From Companilactobacillus zhachilii (GTDB lineage Bacteria; Bacillota; Bacilli; Lactobacillales; Lactobacillaceae), in NCBI RefSeq assembly GCF_003606365.2, contig NZ_CP031933.2:2604001-2668000 (forward strand): a stretch of 64,000 nucleotides of DNA, read 5' to 3'. Below the pieces are notes generated by a model. The model saw only the letters and a list, made by a program, of their open reading frames with translations. It was not told the DNA's origin and searched no databases. Positions 36,825 to 46,288 of the stretch are shown one piece after another (position 1 is the stretch's first letter; each line of letters opens with the position of its first letter). A program made the position numbers and the translations under genes.

Positions 36825-37622
36825 TTAATGGTTTAATTTCCAATTTTTATAGCTTAATCCCAAGAAGTAGGCAATAACTTCAAAGCTTGAAATAAAGAAA
36901 GTTACGGGCCAATTGGTTACAAAAGCTAAGTACAATCCTAACCAAACACCAGCCAATGACAAACCAACCGACACCATGATCAGCTTAGGAACAGTATGAA
37001 CAACATATTTAGCTGTAGCACCTGGCAATGTCAACAATACGAAGACTAACAACGAACCCACGATTTGAGCGCCAATACTGACGCTAAGAGCCAATGTTAC
37101 TAAAAAGGCTATCGAGAGTAATCTGGTCTTCAAACCGGCTGCACGAGCGCCAATATGGTCAAATGAATCAAACGAAAGTGGTTTATAGAAAATAATAAAC
37201 ACAAAAATGACAAATAATGCCAAAATCATCAATTGATGAACTTCTTTAGAACTAATTCCGACAATACTTCCGAATAAGATATTTGTCGCATAACTACTTG
37301 ATTCTGAAGATAACGACAAGAATAAAATTCCTAGACCAATGAATAACGATGATATGGCGCTAATTGATGCCTCTCGTCGCGACGATTCCGAACTCAAACT
37401 ACCCACAGCGATGGAACTGATCAATGTAAAAATAATCATCCCTGCCAGTGGTGAAATTCCAACTAAAATACCAAATGAAGCACCCGCAAAACCAATTTCT
37501 GACAAGGTATGGGACAGAAATGACATGTTTCGAGAAACAACGAATACCCCAACTAATCCAGCCGTTATAGCGATAAAAGTGCTGGCAATAAAGGCTTCAC
37601 GCATAAATTCATATCCAAACAT
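36825..37622 (-). CDS. Zinc/manganese-type ABC transporter, membrane permease
   Basis: 265 residues, ABC-3 family, about eight to nine helices, with HTLSEIGFAGASFG near residue 37 as the ATPase-coupling region and FDHIGARAAGL later. It forms the membrane channel for the metal delivered by the binding protein encoded upstream. A GGGAGG site lies at the end of the ATPase gene, three bases before the ATG. Confidence 0.9.
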   Translation of the reverse strand: MFGYEFMREAFIASTFIAITAGLVGVFVVSRNMSFLSHTLSEIGFAGASFGILVGISPLAGMIIFTLISSIAVGSLSSESSRREASISAISSLFIGLGILFLSLSSESSSYATNILFGSIVGISSKEVHQLMILALFVIFVFIIFYKPLSFDSFDHIGARAAGLKTRLLSIAFLVTLALSVSIGAQIVGSLLVFVLLTLPGATAKYVVHTVPKLIMVSVGLSLAGVWLGLYLAFVTNWPVTFFISSFEVIAYFLGLSYKNWKLNH

Positions 37623-37625
37623 AAC

Positions 37626-38291
37626 CTAACCTCCCATATCAAACATATCTTCCGAAACGTCTGCCACATTAACTTCTTCAATCGTTTGATGTTCGAAAAA
37701 TAATGCCCGACTAGTGTACTTTTTCGTCAACTCATAATCATGAGTAATGAAGATAACCGTTAAATTATATTTGTGATTCAATTCTTCTACCAGATCCATC
37801 AGTTGCATCTTAACTTCAACATCAAGACTGGCTGTCGATTCATCCAAGATCAAAATCTTCGGATCATTCAACAATGCTTGTGCTAAATAAGCCTTTTGCT
37901 TTTCACCACCAGAAGCTAATCCTAAAGGACGATCCTTCAAAGTTGTTAACTTCGTTTTTTCCAAAATTTGCTTGATAGTCTCGTTATCTTGGCGACGTTT
38001 AGCTGGACTCAAAGTAAACTTCAGATTCAATCGCACAAATTGTTCAATATTTAAAGGATAATCAATATCAATATTTCGGAATTGGGGCACATAGCCAATT
38101 GTTTGTTTATCAATCTTCAATTCACCACTAGTTTTCTTTTCCAACCCCATCATAATCTTGACTAGAGTGGTTTTACCGGAACCATTAGGCCCAATCAAAC
38201 TAACAAAGTCACCATTATTAATAGTGAAATTTAAATCCTTAAAAACTAGTTGCTTCCCAAAACTTTTGCTTAAATTCTTTGCCTCAATCAC
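37626..38291 (-). CDS. Zinc/manganese-type ABC transporter, ATPase
   Basis: 221 residues. Walker A GPNGSGKTT, Q-loop YVPQF, a signature stretch LASGGEKQKAYLAQAL and Walker B ILILDESTASLD, then the switch histidine in FITHD. The second position of the signature varies from the common LSGGQ. Translation starts at GTG 38291, two bases after the binding-protein stop. It energises uptake by the adjacent permease. Confidence 0.92.
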   Translation of the reverse strand: MIEAKNLSKSFGKQLVFKDLNFTINNGDFVSLIGPNGSGKTTLVKIMMGLEKKTSGELKIDKQTIGYVPQFRNIDIDYPLNIEQFVRLNLKFTLSPAKRRQDNETIKQILEKTKLTTLKDRPLGLASGGEKQKAYLAQALLNDPKILILDESTASLDVEVKMQLMDLVEELNHKYNLTVIFITHDYELTKKYTSRALFFEHQTIEEVNVADVSEDMFDMGG

Positions 38292-38293
38292 AG

Positions 38294-39169
38294 CTATTTC
38301 TTCACTATCCTTTCAATCTGAATGATGTTTCCATCCATCCAGTCATAATATCCTAAATCGCTTGGCAATGTTTCCGTAAAGTAAACAATTGGAACATGAT
38401 TTTTCTTAGCTAAACTTGTCATCTTCGTAATAATACCGCTAGTTACTTGTTTATTAACAACTAAGAAACTCACGCGATGATTCCTCAAACCATTTTCCAT
38501 ATCTTTAATATCCTCAATTGAAGGGTCCGTATCATCTTCAATCGATTTGGCGAAATGTGGATTAGCAATCGTGACACCAAGATCTTTTAGTAGATAGTAA
38601 GGCAAAGGTTCTGTGACATAAGCTTTCTTGCCATTAGTGTATTGCTTTAAAGCTTGTTCTCTTTGGATTAAACTATCTAACTTTAAATCATATTTCTTAA
38701 AATTAGCTTGATAATAAGTTTTATTTTTAGAATCAACTTTTGCCATGTGTTGGTAAACCGCATAACTCAATTTCTGAACATTATGCACACCAAACCAAAC
38801 ATGCTCATTGGCACCATCTTTTTTATCAAGCACACTTCCAGCAAAATCAATTAAATTTTTATCCTGACTATTAGCCGTTACAATCTTATTGACCCAATCA
38901 TCATATCCCAGACCACTAGAAACAATTAAACGTGAATCAGCAATCAACTTAGCATCATTACTAGAAGGTGAAAAACTGTGCGGATCAACATTAACCGATT
39001 TAATGATTGATTCCACTTTGTATTTATCACCGACAACACTTTTGATTGGTTCAATGTAAGTGTTGACCGTGGTTGTAATAATCTTTTGAGACGTAGACCG
39101 CTTAGCACATCCCCCGATGACCAGTAGCAGCGAAAACAAAACCACTAAGAAAACTTTTCTCTTTCGCAT
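38294..39169 (-). CDS. Metal ABC transporter substrate-binding lipoprotein (ZnuA/TroA family)
   Basis: 291 residues. Type II signal peptide with the lipobox VIGGC (cysteine about residue 21). Metal-binding residues typical of cluster A-I proteins appear: the first histidine in NVDPHSF, a histidine in NEHVWFG, one in IANPHFA, and an acidic residue near FTETLPSDLG. No long His-rich loop is present, so manganese and zinc are both possible. First gene of a four-gene operon; I see no clear Zur or MntR box in its AT-rich leader. Confidence 0.9.
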   Translation of the reverse strand: MRKRKVFLVVLFSLLLVIGGCAKRSTSQKIITTTVNTYIEPIKSVVGDKYKVESIIKSVNVDPHSFSPSSNDAKLIADSRLIVSSGLGYDDWVNKIVTANSQDKNLIDFAGSVLDKKDGANEHVWFGVHNVQKLSYAVYQHMAKVDSKNKTYYQANFKKYDLKLDSLIQREQALKQYTNGKKAYVTEPLPYYLLKDLGVTIANPHFAKSIEDDTDPSIEDIKDMENGLRNHRVSFLVVNKQVTSGIITKMTSLAKKNHVPIVYFTETLPSDLGYYDWMDGNIIQIERIVKK

Positions 39170-39408
39170 TTATAATCCTCTATTTTTACTTTTTAAAGTA
39201 TAGAAATTTGAAATCATATTACCTTTATTAAAAAAAATAAATCTAACATATCTTGCTTAGTAAAAGTAATATAACTTCAATAAAAACACATATATGTATT
39301 CTATACCCATTTGATTGTTATGACTTTCAAACTAAATTTCCATGGAATAAATATAAATTTTATAAATCCAAAACTCAGTTAGTTTCAGTTCATTGTCTTC
39401 AACGAATA

Positions 39409-39600
39409 CCCTAGCCTGCGGGTGATAGCGAGTTAGTCAGCAGTGAAAGTGGTGTTAGGACGGCCGCTTTTGCCGTTCTTACACCACTGGACGTGTTTTG
39501 AAACTTGAGCGATTTTCTCAAGGTTCAAAACCGAGTCTGGAGACCTTGGCTCCAGACGGTCCCACAGCAGACTAACTCGCTATCACCCGCAGGCGGCATA
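39409..39600 (-). repeat. IR-A element copy A6 (minus orientation)
   Basis: Starts CTAGCCTGCGGG and ends CAGGCGGCATA. The outer arms GCGGGTGATAGCGAGTTAGT and ACTAACTCGCTATCACCCGC are a perfect 20-bp inverted repeat whose sequence is unlike any other copy. An inner hairpin has CCGCTTTTGCCG-like arms. With AT-rich sequence and a terminator it fills the 529-bp gap 39170-39698; no gene is seen there. Confidence 0.9.
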
Positions 39601-39615
39601 CTTATACAACCAAAA

Positions 39616-39656
39616 TAGAGGCCAGAACAAAACCTAAGTTTTGTACCGACCTCTTA
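39616..39656 (-). terminator. Intrinsic terminator after the lipoprotein gene
   Basis: AAGAGGTCGGTACAAAAC pairs with GTTTTGTTCTGGCCTCT on the minus strand with small mismatches; a short T-run follows. Confidence 0.7.
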
Positions 39657-39698
39657 AAAATATAACTAATTATTATTGCAAAGGCAAGTTACACCTTA

Positions 39699-40256
39699 TT
39701 ACCAAATTTGGAAATACTGTCCATTTGCAGGAACTAGATAGCTTCCAACTGGTGAATCAGAATTTTTACTGTAGATATTAATTTGATATCCAGTAACGTT
39801 ATCCCAGGTAACTTTTCCATTAGCAACATATTGTGTCGTTGTCTTGTCATAGGTTGAACCTAGTTGATTAGCTAAGTACTCAACCGCTTGATCTGAAGTC
39901 GTTAAATTGACTTGAGATTGTTGCGTTTGACCTTGTGATGATTGATCACCATTAGTTGTATTATTGTTATTTGTATTATTAGCGTTGTTATTGCCATTTG
40001 ATTGGCTATCATTATTCGAATCACTTTGATTATTATTAGCCTGAGCATCGTCAGAAGTTTTGTCTGTTGTATCATCTTCTGCACTCTTGGTGCTGGCCTT
40101 AGGCGTTGTTGTCTTCTTTTCCTTAGTAGGAGCTTTCTTGGTACTACTACTTGTGTCAGAACTTGAAGCTGACTGTGTACTTGCCGATTGTGATGAGCAA
40201 CCTGCCAATAAAATACCTGACAAGACAACTGTGAAGATAGATAATTTCTTAAACAT
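39699..40256 (-). CDS. Hypothetical lipoprotein with Ser/Thr/Asn-rich linker
   Basis: 185 residues. Signal peptide II with lipobox LLAGC (cysteine at residue 20), then about 95 residues of low-complexity Ser/Thr/Lys/Asp/Asn/Gln, and a folded C-terminal domain of about 70 residues (LTTSDQAVEYLANQLGST to the final IW) that may resemble small secreted domains of lactobacilli. The linker would lift the domain above the membrane. I cannot assign a function. GGAGGTAC precedes the ATG. Confidence 0.8.
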   Translation of the reverse strand: MFKKLSIFTVVLSGILLAGCSSQSASTQSASSSDTSSSTKKAPTKEKKTTTPKASTKSAEDDTTDKTSDDAQANNNQSDSNNDSQSNGNNNANNTNNNNTTNGDQSSQGQTQQSQVNLTTSDQAVEYLANQLGSTYDKTTTQYVANGKVTWDNVTGYQINIYSKNSDSPVGSYLVPANGQYFQIW

Positions 40257-40314
40257 GCGCGAAGTACCTCCTTATACACTCAGTATTATATCGGAAGTAG
40301 GTTTATTCTCGCAA

Positions 40315-40330
40315 TGTTTCGCATGAAACA
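40315..40330. promoter_or_regulatory. parS-like palindrome
   Basis: TGTTTCGCATGAAACA differs from the bacterial parS consensus TGTTTCACGTGAAACA at two central positions and is extended by AA/TT on the outside (40313-40332). A ParB-like gene is 9 kb away. The palindrome overlaps the racemase stop; it could also be a plain transcription-related hairpin. Confidence 0.4.
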
Positions 40331-41068
40331 TTAATAAATCTTAGTAAAATCGATTTTTTCACCACGACGAATCTTTTTGGCAAACTCAATCGATTTGTCG
40401 ACGATGATTCCTTGACCATCAATAACATTATATGGATGATCAGGCGCTTTTTCTTGAGCAAGCGATAATTCGGTACAGCCCAAAACAATTACATCGCAAT
40501 CAAATTTATCATGCATTGTTTGCAAAATATCATAATATTTGTTGGCATCGACTTTACCTTTAATTTTGATATCATCGTAAATCAAACTTTCAACTTGGTC
40601 TTGGACAGCTTGATCACCCAAACTATATTCAAAACCAGCGTCTTTGATTTCATTCTCATAAATATGATCCGCAATCGTACCCTTTGTTGCAATCAAACCA
40701 ATTCGCTTAGCCTTTGGGTACTTCTTTTTCATCACACTGATAGCCATGTGTGGCATGTGAATCAAAGGTATATCGGTTGCTGCTTGCAATTCTTTATAGT
40801 AATAATGAGCTGTATTGCAAATTAACACCATGAATTCAGGTTTGAGCAAACTTTGTTGCTTAATATCTTCAACTAGTGGAGGCAAAAAGCTGGGTTTGCT
40901 GTGATCTAAGATATGAGCTGTTCGATCAGGAACAGTTGAATGATTAACTAAAATATAATCTAAATAATCTTGGTCCTTTTCAGTCGGTGTTCGTTCGTTT
41001 AACAAATGAACGTAACTTTCGGTGGCTAAACTGCCCATACCACCCAACACTGTAAAGAATTTCTTCAT
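40331..41068 (-). CDS. racD: Aspartate/glutamate racemase family protein, probable aspartate racemase
   Basis: 245 residues, PLP-independent two-cysteine racemase fold. The catalytic cysteines lie in LICNTAHYY and VLGCTELSL, and GGMGSLATESYV is the family's opening. It is 5 bases from the murE-type gene. Together they fit a pathway in which D-aspartate is made for the interpeptide bridge of Lys-type peptidoglycan, known in many lactobacilli. The amino-acid specificity is an inference from this context. Confidence 0.82.
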   Translation of the reverse strand: MKKFFTVLGGMGSLATESYVHLLNERTPTEKDQDYLDYILVNHSTVPDRTAHILDHSKPSFLPPLVEDIKQQSLLKPEFMVLICNTAHYYYKELQAATDIPLIHMPHMAISVMKKKYPKAKRIGLIATKGTIADHIYENEIKDAGFEYSLGDQAVQDQVESLIYDDIKIKGKVDANKYYDILQTMHDKFDCDVIVLGCTELSLAQEKAPDHPYNVIDGQGIIVDKSIEFAKKIRRGEKIDFTKIY

Positions 41069-41073
41069 AACTT

Positions 41074-42603
41074 TTAACCCTCAATATCCTTTAGAATTTT
41101 CTTGGCGACAACGGGATCACTTGGATATGGTACATCTTCACCCTTTGTCTTTTGATAAGCATCGTTTCCTTTAGCGGCCAAAACAACGATATCATCGCCG
41201 TGACTTGACTTAATCATTTCACGAATGGCTTCTTGACGGTCAAGAACGGTTTTTACATCAACCTTAGTATGGTCGATTTTTTCATCAATTTGCTTACAAA
41301 TATCAGCCGGATCTTCAAATCCAGGATCATCTGTAGTCAAAATAGCTTGATCAGCTTGTTCAGTCAAGACTCGAGCAAAGCCTTCACGTCTAGAAACTCC
41401 TTTATCACCAGGACTTCCTACAACGACTTTCACCTTTGATTCAGGGTATTCACGTTTTAGAAAGCTTAATAAAGCATTCATACTAGCATAATTGTGGGCA
41501 TAGTCAACAAAAATTGTTCCGTGAGATTTGGTGTTAATGTGTTCCATTCTCCCCGGGACAAACGCTGATTTTAAACTATCAGCAATCACCTCGTTTTTGA
41601 CACCCATCTTCTTGGCCGCAATAATTGCCGCCCCAGCATTCAATTCATTGAAATCACCGACTAGACCTAATTGATAAGTATATTCACTGTGGTCTTGTAA
41701 ATCTTCAGCCTTGTCGCTTTCAGCTGTGAAAGTAAAGACTGAATCATTTAAATTGGATTCCTTATTACGGATACTAAAGTCAGTATCACCAACTTCATTT
41801 TTAGCAAAACGGTAAATATCTTTGTCATCACTAGTCTCTTTGGCAGCAGCGTAAACTGTGTCATAGTCATTTGTTTGACGATTAATGATCTTTACTTTGG
41901 AGTTGATCATCAATTGCTTCTTGCAGTTGAGATAATCAGCATATGTAGGATGTTCATTAGGTCCAATATGATCTGGAGTAATGTTCAAGAAGCCACCAAT
42001 ATCAAACTTCAAACCGTAAACACGGTTCTTCTTATAAGCTTGAGAAGATACTTCCATAACTAAATATTTGATGCCGTTATCAACGCAAGTTCTCATATCG
42101 TGGAACAATTCCATTGATTCAGGAGTTGTTAAATCAGACTTAAATTCGTCTTCAGGCTTTGGACCAACAATACGATCAACGGTTGAAAAGAGTCCGACTT
42201 GCTTTGGATAGGCATGTTTCAAAATATCATACAAGAAGTATGAAGTCGTTGTCTTACCTTTGGTACCTGTGAAAGCAACGATAAATAAATCATTTTGCGG
42301 ATTGCCATAAAACTCTGAACTCAATAATGCCAAAGCTTTGGAAGCATCCTTAACAATTAAACGGTCAATATCTTGACTATATTCTTTCTCTGAAACATAG
42401 ATTTTAGCATGATTCTTAATGGCTTGATCTAAATACTCGGCTTTAAATCTATTACCTTTGCAGAAGAAGATTCCGTTGGTTTGATCTTCTTTAGAGTTGT
42501 AACTAATGTTAGTTACTTCTAGGTTTTCATCAGTTACTGAACTTGAAACCAATAAGTCGTGTTTCTTCAAAATCTCTAAAGCATTCTTAATTTTTAAACT
42601 CAT
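41074..42603 (-). CDS. murE: MurE-type UDP-MurNAc-tripeptide ligase, probably lysine-adding
   Basis: 509 residues, Mur ligase with three domains: N-terminal UDP-binding (about 1-95), central ATPase with TGTKGKTTTSYFL (about 110), and C-terminal ligase domain. The specificity motif reads DDPGFEDP instead of the DNPR of diaminopimelate enzymes; loss of the arginine agrees with L-lysine addition. It acts in the cytoplasm in peptidoglycan precursor synthesis. It lies between dacA and racD in a cell-wall cluster on the same strand. Confidence 0.88.
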   Translation of the reverse strand: MSLKIKNALEILKKHDLLVSSSVTDENLEVTNISYNSKEDQTNGIFFCKGNRFKAEYLDQAIKNHAKIYVSEKEYSQDIDRLIVKDASKALALLSSEFYGNPQNDLFIVAFTGTKGKTTTSYFLYDILKHAYPKQVGLFSTVDRIVGPKPEDEFKSDLTTPESMELFHDMRTCVDNGIKYLVMEVSSQAYKKNRVYGLKFDIGGFLNITPDHIGPNEHPTYADYLNCKKQLMINSKVKIINRQTNDYDTVYAAAKETSDDKDIYRFAKNEVGDTDFSIRNKESNLNDSVFTFTAESDKAEDLQDHSEYTYQLGLVGDFNELNAGAAIIAAKKMGVKNEVIADSLKSAFVPGRMEHINTKSHGTIFVDYAHNYASMNALLSFLKREYPESKVKVVVGSPGDKGVSRREGFARVLTEQADQAILTTDDPGFEDPADICKQIDEKIDHTKVDVKTVLDRQEAIREMIKSSHGDDIVVLAAKGNDAYQKTKGEDVPYPSDPVVAKKILKDIEG

Positions 42604-42616
42604 TCTCTACACACTC

Positions 42617-43855
42617 CTAAAATAGATGTTTAAAAAATTCTATGATTTGATCCCACCAAGATTTCTGGTTTGTCTTCTTATGAACTACTTTTTTAACATC
42701 TGCCTTTTTAAACGGAAGATAACCACCATCAGTGTTAGCAGCAATTAATTTCACCGTTTGTTTTTTATGAATTGCAGTAAAACCTAAGTCGTTACTGCTT
42801 ACATTATAACGTAAATTTTCGACATGATAATTTTTTGGTAACCAAGTATAAACAGGTTCATAAGTTTTATACTTTTTATGCTTAATCGTAACTGTAGCAT
42901 CTTTTTGTAAAATCTCTTTGCGTTCATAGTTATCCACCAAATAATGGACTAATTTTTGGGTACTGCGGAAACGTTTATCACGGTCTTCTTTTTCACCTTG
43001 AGCGTTCAGAACGACGGTCACTATGCGAGTATCATTCAATGGCAACGTTCCAACAAAGGACTCTCCTGCCGCATCAGTCGTACCAGTCTTCAAACCATCA
43101 AACTCGTAACCTTCCTGATAATCACGATTACCTTTAAGCAATAAATTCAACGAATCATAAGTCTTAACTTCATTATCAACTGGAAAACTAAATTTAGCCT
43201 TAGATGTCGTTTGAACGATTTCAGGATATTCATCCAAAACGTGTTTTACAATGACACCAATATCATTGGCTGACAATTTATTTTCGTTTTCTTTAGTACC
43301 CAAATACATATCAGGTTCCAAATCTGAGTTATTTAAGCCGGACACATTGAATAATTGAGCATTCTTAATGCCCCAATCTTTGACGGTTTTGCGCATCAAC
43401 TTAACAAAATCACCTTGATTACCAGCAACCTTGTCAGCCAACATCATGGCAGCTGAATTGGAAGATACAATCCAAGCGGCGTTATATAAATCTCTGACAC
43501 TATACGACTTATCAGCATCTAAACGGACATTAGTCAATTCGTTTCGTTGCGTCATATCGGCTTGAGCTTTCGTTGGTGTCAGCATATCTTTCTCGGAAAA
43601 TTTACCTTCTTTGATAGCTTTAGTAACCAAATACAAAGTAATAATTTTCGTAATTGAACCGATAGCCAGTTTTTCGTCAGCGTTTTTAGAATAGACGACT
43701 TGCCCAGTATGTTCATCGAAAACCATCCCCGCACTAGCATTTAGTTCCAAAGTTACATTGGCCGTTTCCTCAGCGTGAACCGTTGATGCAAAAATTGGTA
43801 ACGTCAAGATAACGACTGACATTACCAACATTAATTTCTTAACGAAATTTTTCAT
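42617..43855 (-). CDS. dacA: D-alanyl-D-alanine carboxypeptidase (PBP5-like)
   Basis: 412 residues. Secreted through an N-terminal signal (about 1-28, ending VHA). The penicillin-binding motifs are SITK (Ser67-Lys70), SSN (131-133) and KTG (256-258). A PBP5 C-terminal beta domain and a C-terminal amphipathic membrane anchor (WWDQIIEFFKHLF) complete it. It removes the terminal D-alanine of muropeptides. It starts 28 bases after the histidine kinase gene, suggesting control by that two-component system. Confidence 0.93.
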   Translation of the reverse strand: MKNFVKKLMLVMSVVILTLPIFASTVHAEETANVTLELNASAGMVFDEHTGQVVYSKNADEKLAIGSITKIITLYLVTKAIKEGKFSEKDMLTPTKAQADMTQRNELTNVRLDADKSYSVRDLYNAAWIVSSNSAAMMLADKVAGNQGDFVKLMRKTVKDWGIKNAQLFNVSGLNNSDLEPDMYLGTKENENKLSANDIGVIVKHVLDEYPEIVQTTSKAKFSFPVDNEVKTYDSLNLLLKGNRDYQEGYEFDGLKTGTTDAAGESFVGTLPLNDTRIVTVVLNAQGEKEDRDKRFRSTQKLVHYLVDNYERKEILQKDATVTIKHKKYKTYEPVYTWLPKNYHVENLRYNVSSNDLGFTAIHKKQTVKLIAANTDGGYLPFKKADVKKVVHKKTNQKSWWDQIIEFFKHLF

Positions 43856-43883
43856 TTTTAAACCTCACAAATCAATCTTGAAA

Positions 43884-44972
43884 TTAAGAAATTGGAAAAT
43901 GGCTGATAAATGATGTTCGTTCATCATCTGAAGTTACAGCGATTGTTCCTCCATGCAACTGCACCATACTTTGGGCAATTGCAAGTCCTAAACCTGTTCC
44001 CCCAGTTTTCTTAGAGCGAGAATCTTCCACACGATAAAAGCGATCAAAAACGTGCTTTAAAGAATCTTCGGGAATAGGTTTACCATTATTGGCCACCGTT
44101 ACGACGACCTCTTTTTCTTTTTGTTCTGCCGTTAACCAGATATGAGTGGCGCCTTTTCCGTATTTCAAGGCATTCATGATCAAATTATTGAAGACACGAC
44201 CAAGTTTTTCGGTATCACCTTTCATCAAAATCTTGTTTGGTGTTGAGTTGACGATAATTTCCATACCGCGTTTATTAGCTTCCAACTCAAAATCAGCCGA
44301 CAATTGATCAAGCATTTGAGCCATATCAAACTTAGTCATATTTAACCGACTTGTTGCATGTTGAACATTGGCATATTCGAAGAGCGAATTAACCAAATTT
44401 TGCATTTCTTGTGACTTTTTATAAGCGATATGAGTATATTTTAAAATTTGTCCCAAGTCACTATAATTTTTACTCTCAATCAAACCCAAATAACCAATGA
44501 CTGATGTCAAAGGAGTTCTAATATCATGACTGACATTACTGATCAGCTCATCTTTACTCTTCTCAGACTGCTTTTGTTCCTCAGCCCGACGATTCATATT
44601 AGAAATCAACAAATTAAAACTATCAACAATACTTTGTAAATTATGGTTAACTTTGATATTCACTTCTTTAGTGAGATTATCAGCTGCTGTTTTTTGGAGG
44701 ACTTGCTTAATTTGATTCAATTCCAAATTGTGGTAGGTACTGATCACAATCAAGTACGTCAAAAAAATTTCCAACGCTAAAACAACGACAATTACCCACA
44801 ATTTATTTGCCATCAAGGTTTGCCAATTGGTTTGTAAATTAGCTATCAAATTATTTTGACCAAGACTACTAATTAAAATTACGTTTATTATCTGAAATAA
44901 AAGAAAGGTGCCTATTCCTTCAACAAGGAGGACACCTTTTTCTCCTACACTCAGTTTGATTCTTTTGTTCAA
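43884..44972 (-). CDS. Sensor histidine kinase
   Basis: 362 residues. Two membrane helices (about 10-40 and 60-90) flank a short outside loop, followed by a HAMP-like linker, the HisKA domain with the phosphoacceptor in SNVSHDIRTPLTS, and the ATPase with N box NNLIMNALKYG, G boxes NNGKPIPEDSLKHVFDRFYR and GGTGLGLAI. I choose the TTG at 44972, 7 bases after GGAGG and two bases after the regulator stop; the frame extends to 45005. The signal sensed is unknown, but the gene context (dacA, murE) points to the envelope. Confidence 0.9.
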   Translation of the reverse strand: MNKRIKLSVGEKGVLLVEGIGTFLLFQIINVILISSLGQNNLIANLQTNWQTLMANKLWVIVVVLALEIFLTYLIVISTYHNLELNQIKQVLQKTAADNLTKEVNIKVNHNLQSIVDSFNLLISNMNRRAEEQKQSEKSKDELISNVSHDIRTPLTSVIGYLGLIESKNYSDLGQILKYTHIAYKKSQEMQNLVNSLFEYANVQHATSRLNMTKFDMAQMLDQLSADFELEANKRGMEIIVNSTPNKILMKGDTEKLGRVFNNLIMNALKYGKGATHIWLTAEQKEKEVVVTVANNGKPIPEDSLKHVFDRFYRVEDSRSKKTGGTGLGLAIAQSMVQLHGGTIAVTSDDERTSFISHFPIS

Positions 44973-44974
44973 AA

Positions 44975-45661
44975 TCAAACCTCCACTTTGTAGCCGACGC
45001 CCCAAACGGTTTCAATAACTTTCTCACCGTTAGTAGCTTCTTCTAGTTTATCTCGTAAATGACTCACGTGTACCATTACTGTTTTAGCCGAGACGACACT
45101 CTCTTGTTTCCAAACACGTTCAAAGATTTCATCAGCTGAAAAGACACGATTAGGATGACTTGCAAGTAAATAAAGGACCCCAAATTCCAAAGCCGTCAAC
45201 TGTACCTTTTGTCCAGAATCAGTCACAACTTCGTGGGAATCTTTGTAAATCGTAATTGGCCCAACTTCTAATTTGTCGGGCACATTTTTGGCTGTTTGTT
45301 GGGTACTACGGCGCAAAAGTGAACGAATTCGGGCCATGATCTCCAACGGATTGAATGGCTTAGTAACGTAATCATCTGCACCCGTAATAAGGCCTTGAAT
45401 TTTGTCCATATCAGTCGTTTTAGCAGATACAATAATAATTGGTATTTGCGATTCTTTCCGAACTCTTTTAACGACTTCGATACCGTCAATACCAGGCATC
45501 ATAATGTCCAATACCATCAGCGCTATATCGCTATGAGCAGACAATTGGTCTAGTGCTTCTTGACCCGAATTGGCTGACAATGGTTCATAGCCTTCGTTTT
45601 TAATATAAATACTGAGTAATTCTACGATTTCTTTATCATCATCGACAACTAAGATTTTCAT
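44975..45661 (-). CDS. OmpR/PhoB-family response regulator
   Basis: 228 residues: a receiver domain with the acidic pair DDD at 7-9, phosphoacceptor Asp52 in VLDIMMPG and conserved Lys in VTKPF, then a winged-helix effector domain (about 130-228, ending WGVGYKVEV). First gene of the operon with the kinase, dacA, murE and possibly racD. Related lactobacillar systems respond to cell-wall stress, but the signal here is not shown. Confidence 0.93.
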   Translation of the reverse strand: MKILVVDDDKEIVELLSIYIKNEGYEPLSANSGQEALDQLSAHSDIALMVLDIMMPGIDGIEVVKRVRKESQIPIIIVSAKTTDMDKIQGLITGADDYVTKPFNPLEIMARIRSLLRRSTQQTAKNVPDKLEVGPITIYKDSHEVVTDSGQKVQLTALEFGVLYLLASHPNRVFSADEIFERVWKQESVVSAKTVMVHVSHLRDKLEEATNGEKVIETVWGVGYKVEV

Positions 45662-45764
45662 TTAAATAAACCTCACAAGCGAACATATATTTACAAGTCT
45701 ACAACTAGTTAGTATTATACAATAAGATGTTACTAGATTACTAATCGGGTCGTTGGATAAGGTC

Positions 45765-45943
45765 ATGCCGCCGGAGGGGGCCAATGATGAAGTCTGCTGT
45801 GGGACCGGCCCGAGCCAAGGTCTCGGACCTCGATTTTGAGCTTCGCAAAGTACGCGAATCTCAAAATACGTCCTGTGGTGTAAGAGCTAAAGCTCTAACA
45901 CCACTGTCACTGCTGACTTCATCATTGGCCCCCTCCAGCTAGG
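45765..45943 (+). repeat. IR-A element copy A7 (plus orientation)
   Basis: Left end ATGCCGCCGG, right end CTCCAGCTAGG. The outer arms are long and GC-rich: GGGGGCCAATGATGAAGTC and GACTTCATCATTGGCCCCC, perfect over 19 bp. An inner hairpin is AGAGCTAAAGCTCT. Followed after 118 bases by copy A8 in the other orientation; the pair fills the 627-bp gap 45662-46288. Confidence 0.9.
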
Positions 45944-46061
45944 TTATTATTTAATTGAAATGTATTTCCCCTTTTTATAAGATTTAGTAATTACAAAAAG
46001 ATTTAAAAAATATGCGTGGTACTAGTTAGTCCTTTGACTATTAATTCAAAACAAAGAATAA

Positions 46062-46246
46062 ACTAGCCGGAAAGAGCAATAAATTTTGGTCGCTGTGCAG
46101 GTGGAGTTAGCGCTTTAGCGCTTACTCCACGGGACGACTTTTGAAACTCGCGGTTTTTGCGAGGTTCAAAAGCGAGATTCGAGACCGCTCTTTGGCTAGA
46201 ATCGGTCCCCATAGCGACCAAAATTTCTTGCTCTTGGAGGCGGCCT
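46062..46246 (-). repeat. IR-A element copy A8 (minus orientation)
   Basis: Starts ACTAGCCGGAAAGAGC and ends GCTCTTGGAGGCGGCC. The outer arms AAGAGCAATAAATTTTGGTCG and CGACCAAAATTTCTTGCTCTT-type pair with one mismatch. The inner hairpin GGAGTTAGCGCTTTAGCGC is shared with copy A5, to which A8 is most similar. Confidence 0.9.
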
Positions 46247-46288
46247 AGTACTAACCATTAAAAATTTAAACAATGAAAGAGAGCCACC

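Noticed and set aside
44904..44940. Terminator-like hairpin AAAGGTG...CACCTTT inside the histidine kinase gene
   Set aside because: Short stem within coding sequence for the first membrane helix; on the plus strand no gene ends there.
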